This document shows, in pieces, positions 5,907 to 8,219 of a stretch of DNA of 8,219 bases. Source of the DNA: JBBECJ01 sp041751795 (GTDB lineage Bacteria > Chloroflexota > Chloroflexia > Thermomicrobiales > CFX8); the NCBI GenBank assembly GCA_041751795.1, contig JBGSWU010000163.1, positions 1 through 8,219 of the forward strand. The letters run 5' to 3'. Under the pieces are notes generated by a model that worked only from the letters and a program-made list of their open reading frames with translations, did no database searches and had not been told where the DNA came from. How positions within the stretch are numbered: the stretch's first letter is position 1; each line of letters begins with the position of its first letter. A program made the translations under genes and the position numbers.

Positions 5907-6977
5907 TTGCTGTATTCGCTCATCCCAATCCTCAACATATTCGGCGACATTCGCCGCTGGTTCGAGGACACATCGATTCTGCCGCTCGACCCGCTCGACA
6001 ACCTCGCAATCTCGCTGGGACTGTCGGGTGTTGCGTTCTTGATGACGTTGGTCGTTGGCAAGCCATATATCGAGTGGTTGAAAGCGAACGGGATCGGCAA
6101 GCAGATCCGGGTCGATGGGCCGGAGCACTTTACCAAGACGGGCACGCCGACGATGGGCGGCATCATGTTCACGTCTGTCGTCGTCGTCCTGACGCTCATC
6201 TTCAACATCGTTGGCCGCGAGGCAATGTTGCTGCCGCTCTTTGTGCTGATCGGCTGTTCGTTCCTCGGTGCGATTGACGATCGTCTGAATCTGGTTGGCG
6301 GTACGACTGCGGGGTTGAGTGAGAAGTACAAGATGCTTCCACTGATGCTCTTCGCCGCTGTTGCCGCGTTCGTGTTGTATTACCCGCTCGATCTGGAGCG
6401 CATCTATATTCCATTCATCGGCCAGTACGACATCGGGCTGCTCTACATCCCGATTGCAACCGTTGTCATCGCTGGTTCGGCCAACGCCGTCAACTTCACC
6501 GATGGACTGGACACGCTGGCGGGAGGGACGGCGGCGGTTGCGTTTACCGCCTACGGCATCATCGCGTTCCTCCAGGGGCAGGTCCACGTCGTGACGTTCT
6601 GCTTCATGATGGTTGGCGCACTGTTCGGTTTCCTCTGGTACAACGCCCACCCAGCCCAGGTCTTCATGGGCGACACTGGCTCGCTGGCGCTGGGCGCATC
6701 GCTGGCGACGGCTGCCTTCATGACCGGGCAATGGCTGTTGCTGCTGGTTGTCGGTGCTGTCTTCGTCGCGGTGGCTGGTTCCGTTATCCTCCAGCGCTAC
6801 TGGTTCAAGTACACGCGAATCCGCTACGGCGAAGGACGGCGAATCTTCAGGATCGCGCCGCTGCAACATCACTTCGAAGCGATCGGCTGGTCGGAAACAC
6901 AGATCACAATGCGCTTCTGGCTGGCAGGCATGATGAGTGGTCTGCTTGGCGTTGCGCTGGCTCTGGCACCGGTATGA
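5907..6977 (+). CDS. mraY: Phospho-N-acetylmuramoyl-pentapeptide-transferase MraY
   Basis: Integral membrane enzyme that transfers phospho-MurNAc-pentapeptide to undecaprenyl phosphate, making lipid I. The 356-residue protein (E. coli 360) has about ten hydrophobic spans and the family motifs: HFTKTGTPTMGG (74-85), the acidic pair in GAIDDRLNLV (Asp124-Asp125), NAVNFTDGLDTLAGG (193-207), GFLWYNAHPAQVFMGDTGSLALG (241-263, with the catalytic-site Asp256), and APLQHHFEAIGWSETQITMRFW (317-338). Two positions are unusual: the DDxxK lysine is Asn128, and the first His of the HHH motif is Gln320. All other motifs are intact, so an active enzyme is still expected. It starts with TTG 5 bp after murF, and its stop overlaps the ATG of murD (ATGA at 6974). 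Confidence 0.96.
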   Translation: MLYSLIPILNIFGDIRRWFEDTSILPLDPLDNLAISLGLSGVAFLMTLVVGKPYIEWLKANGIGKQIRVDGPEHFTKTGTPTMGGIMFTSVVVVLTLIFNIVGREAMLLPLFVLIGCSFLGAIDDRLNLVGGTTAGLSEKYKMLPLMLFAAVAAFVLYYPLDLERIYIPFIGQYDIGLLYIPIATVVIAGSANAVNFTDGLDTLAGGTAAVAFTAYGIIAFLQGQVHVVTFCFMMVGALFGFLWYNAHPAQVFMGDTGSLALGASLATAAFMTGQWLLLLVVGAVFVAVAGSVILQRYWFKYTRIRYGEGRRIFRIAPLQHHFEAIGWSETQITMRFWLAGMMSGLLGVALALAPV

Positions 6978-8219
6978 CGAGCGGGAATCGGGAATCGGGA
7001 ATCGGGAACGTGGATCCGAACAACCTCCGTTGTCGTCGTGTCCTGCTGATGGGGCTGGGCAACCGGCAGGGCGGGCTGGGCGTTGCCCGGTACCTGATCG
7101 AGTCCGGCGCTGACGTTCGCGTAACCGACCTGCGTGATGAGGCAGCGTTGGCGGCAACGCTGGCCGACCTCGATGGGCTGCCGATTGGGTACACGCTCGG
7201 AAGGCATGACGAAGGCGACTTCCGCTGGGCCGATGTGATCGTCCGCAACCCGGCTGTTCCACGGGAGTCATCCTGGTTGGCACTGGCGCGCGATCTGGGT
7301 AAGCGGATCGAAATGGAGATGACGCTCTTTTTCCGTGCCTGCCCCGCACCGATCCTTGGCGTGACCGGCACGAAGGGCAAGACGACGACAACCTCGCTGC
7401 TCGGCCAGATGCTGCGCGAACGCTGGCCCAATGCCGTCGTGGCCGGCAACATGGCCGTTTCAGCCCTCGGCCAACTTCCGTCGATCCAGCCCGACGCTCC
7501 GGTCGCTCTGGAGCTCTCGTCGTTCCAGCTCGAAGCGCTCGACGAGCAACACCTCTCACCCCATGTTGGCGTGATCACGAATATCTCGCACGATCATCTT
7601 GACCGGTACCCGTCGTTCGACGATTACGCCTGGGTCAAGGGTGCCGTGGCCCGTCATCAGCTGTCCGAGAACTGGCTTGTCACACCGGACAACGACCCGA
7701 TCGTCGAACAGGTGATTCGCGGAGCAATCAGCAAGCGCGTCGTCTTTCATTCCACAGATGCGTCGAGCCACCCTCATGCGTGCTGGATATCCAATGGTCG
7801 TTTCACCGGCATCTGGGATGGCGCAGCAATCGACTTCGGCCCGGTCGATGCCCTCCGAGTGCCGGGCGAGCACTCGCGGTTGAACGCGCTGGCAGCAGCT
7901 GGGGCAGCGTTGGCGATGGGTGTGACGTCCGAGGAGATTGCGCGTTCGATCGCGGCGTTCACCGGAGTGCCGCACCGGATGGAGCACGTCGCGACGATTG
8001 GCGGTGTCGACTACATCAACGACACGGCGGCGACGGCTCCGGCAGCAGCGGTAGCAGCATTGCGAGCGTTCGAGGGGCGCGACATCGTCGCGATCGTTGG
8101 TGGCTCCGACAAGAAACTCCCGATTCAGCCGCTCGCCGATGAACTGGTTCGGATCGCCAACCGCGTCATCCTCCTCGATGGAGCACTGACTCCACATCTC
8201 GCCGACCTGCTGGCCGACC
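6974..8219 (+). CDS. murD: UDP-N-acetylmuramoylalanine--D-glutamate ligase MurD, 3' end beyond window
   Basis: Cytoplasmic ligase that adds D-glutamate to UDP-MurNAc-L-Ala. 415 codons are visible without a stop (E. coli MurD has 438 residues); the end lies past the right edge. Domains in order: an N-terminal Rossmann-like uridine-binding domain with VLLMGLGNRQGGLGVARYL (23-41), the ATPase domain with P-loop GVTGTKGKTTTTS (129-141), LELSSFQLE (179-187) and TNISHDHLDRY (202-212), and a C-terminal domain with VPHRMEHV (332-339), INDTAATAP (348-356) and IVGGSDKK (374-381). The loop 'TGTKGKTTT' and the 'GG.DK' motif mark MurD. The ATG at 6974 overlaps the mraY stop but has no Shine-Dalgarno, and codons 3-12 lie in a 7-bp repeat. 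A GTG at 7010 is an alternative start that still precedes all conserved sequence. Confidence 0.95.
   Translation, partial: MTSGNRESGIGNVDPNNLRCRRVLLMGLGNRQGGLGVARYLIESGADVRVTDLRDEAALAATLADLDGLPIGYTLGRHDEGDFRWADVIVRNPAVPRESSWLALARDLGKRIEMEMTLFFRACPAPILGVTGTKGKTTTTSLLGQMLRERWPNAVVAGNMAVSALGQLPSIQPDAPVALELSSFQLEALDEQHLSPHVGVITNISHDHLDRYPSFDDYAWVKGAVARHQLSENWLVTPDNDPIVEQVIRGAISKRVVFHSTDASSHPHACWISNGRFTGIWDGAAIDFGPVDALRVPGEHSRLNALAAAGAALAMGVTSEEIARSIAAFTGVPHRMEHVATIGGVDYINDTAATAPAAAVAALRAFEGRDIVAIVGGSDKKLPIQPLADELVRIANRVILLDGALTPHLADLLAD
6982..7009 (+). repeat. Heptamer tandem repeat (CGGGAAT)x3 + CGGGAAC, G-quadruplex motif
   Basis: Four head-to-tail 7-bp units: three identical CGGGAAT copies and a fourth with C for the last T. 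The four GGG runs (6983, 6990, 6997, 7004) are separated by AATC each time, giving a perfect G3-N4-G3-N4-G3-N4-G3 quadruplex motif on the coding strand, so it would also exist in the mRNA. It lies 6 nt after the first murD codon and encodes a polar segment (GNRESGIGN) ahead of the conserved MurD fold. Seven is not a multiple of three, so any change of copy number by other than three units shifts the frame from the ATG. Confidence 0.9.

Noticed and set aside
5646..7559. Long minus-strand open frame (637 codons) across murF, mraY and murD
   Set aside because: It lies wholly opposite three confidently identified genes; its Arg-, Pro- and Ser-rich, low-complexity product fits a codon-bias shadow of GC-rich genes.

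Overview
The window carries the 5' part of a bacterial division and cell wall (dcw) cluster on the + strand, plus a divergent two-gene stretch at its left edge. The protein families, the GC-rich codon use and the style of MurD (an 'RQGG' nucleotide loop and an 'NDTAATAP' motif) suggest a Chloroflexota bacterium, perhaps of the Thermomicrobia group. That placement is inferred from remembered sequence style and was not searched.

Left edge, minus strand: an 82-residue protein of unknown function (459 to 211, strong Shine-Dalgarno), followed 76 bp further on by the start of a P1-family (DmpA-type) aminopeptidase that runs off the window. Positions 460-815 are an intergenic region between divergent units. 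It holds a perfect 14-bp palindrome, a LexA-box-like inverted repeat, a second palindrome with the same GTACGTAC core, an extended -10 promoter, and a run of GTGG repeats with a 10-bp period that fits an MraZ operator. The operator run overlaps three DnaA-box-like 9-mers, one of them an exact consensus match.

+ strand: mraZ (GTG start), rsmH, an ftsL-like gene, ftsI, murF, mraY (TTG start) and murD (open at the right edge). After the 55-bp mraZ-rsmH gap the genes are packed with ATGA or GTGA overlaps, apart from a 5-bp gap before mraY, so one translationally coupled operon is likely. MraZ would repress the operon and RsmH methylates 16S rRNA. FtsL and FtsI belong to the septal peptidoglycan synthase. 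MurD and MurF build the cytoplasmic UDP-MurNAc-peptide, and MraY loads it on the lipid carrier to give lipid I. murE, which commonly sits between ftsI and murF, is absent here.

The points most worth a second look are the overlapping MraZ/DnaA-type sites, a four-copy 7-bp repeat that forms a perfect G-quadruplex motif in the first codons of murD, unusual residues at two conserved MraY motifs, and the missing murE. I see no mobile element, CRISPR array, tRNA or rRNA. No wholly new system is evident; the core is a standard dcw operon with unusual regulatory and start-site details.
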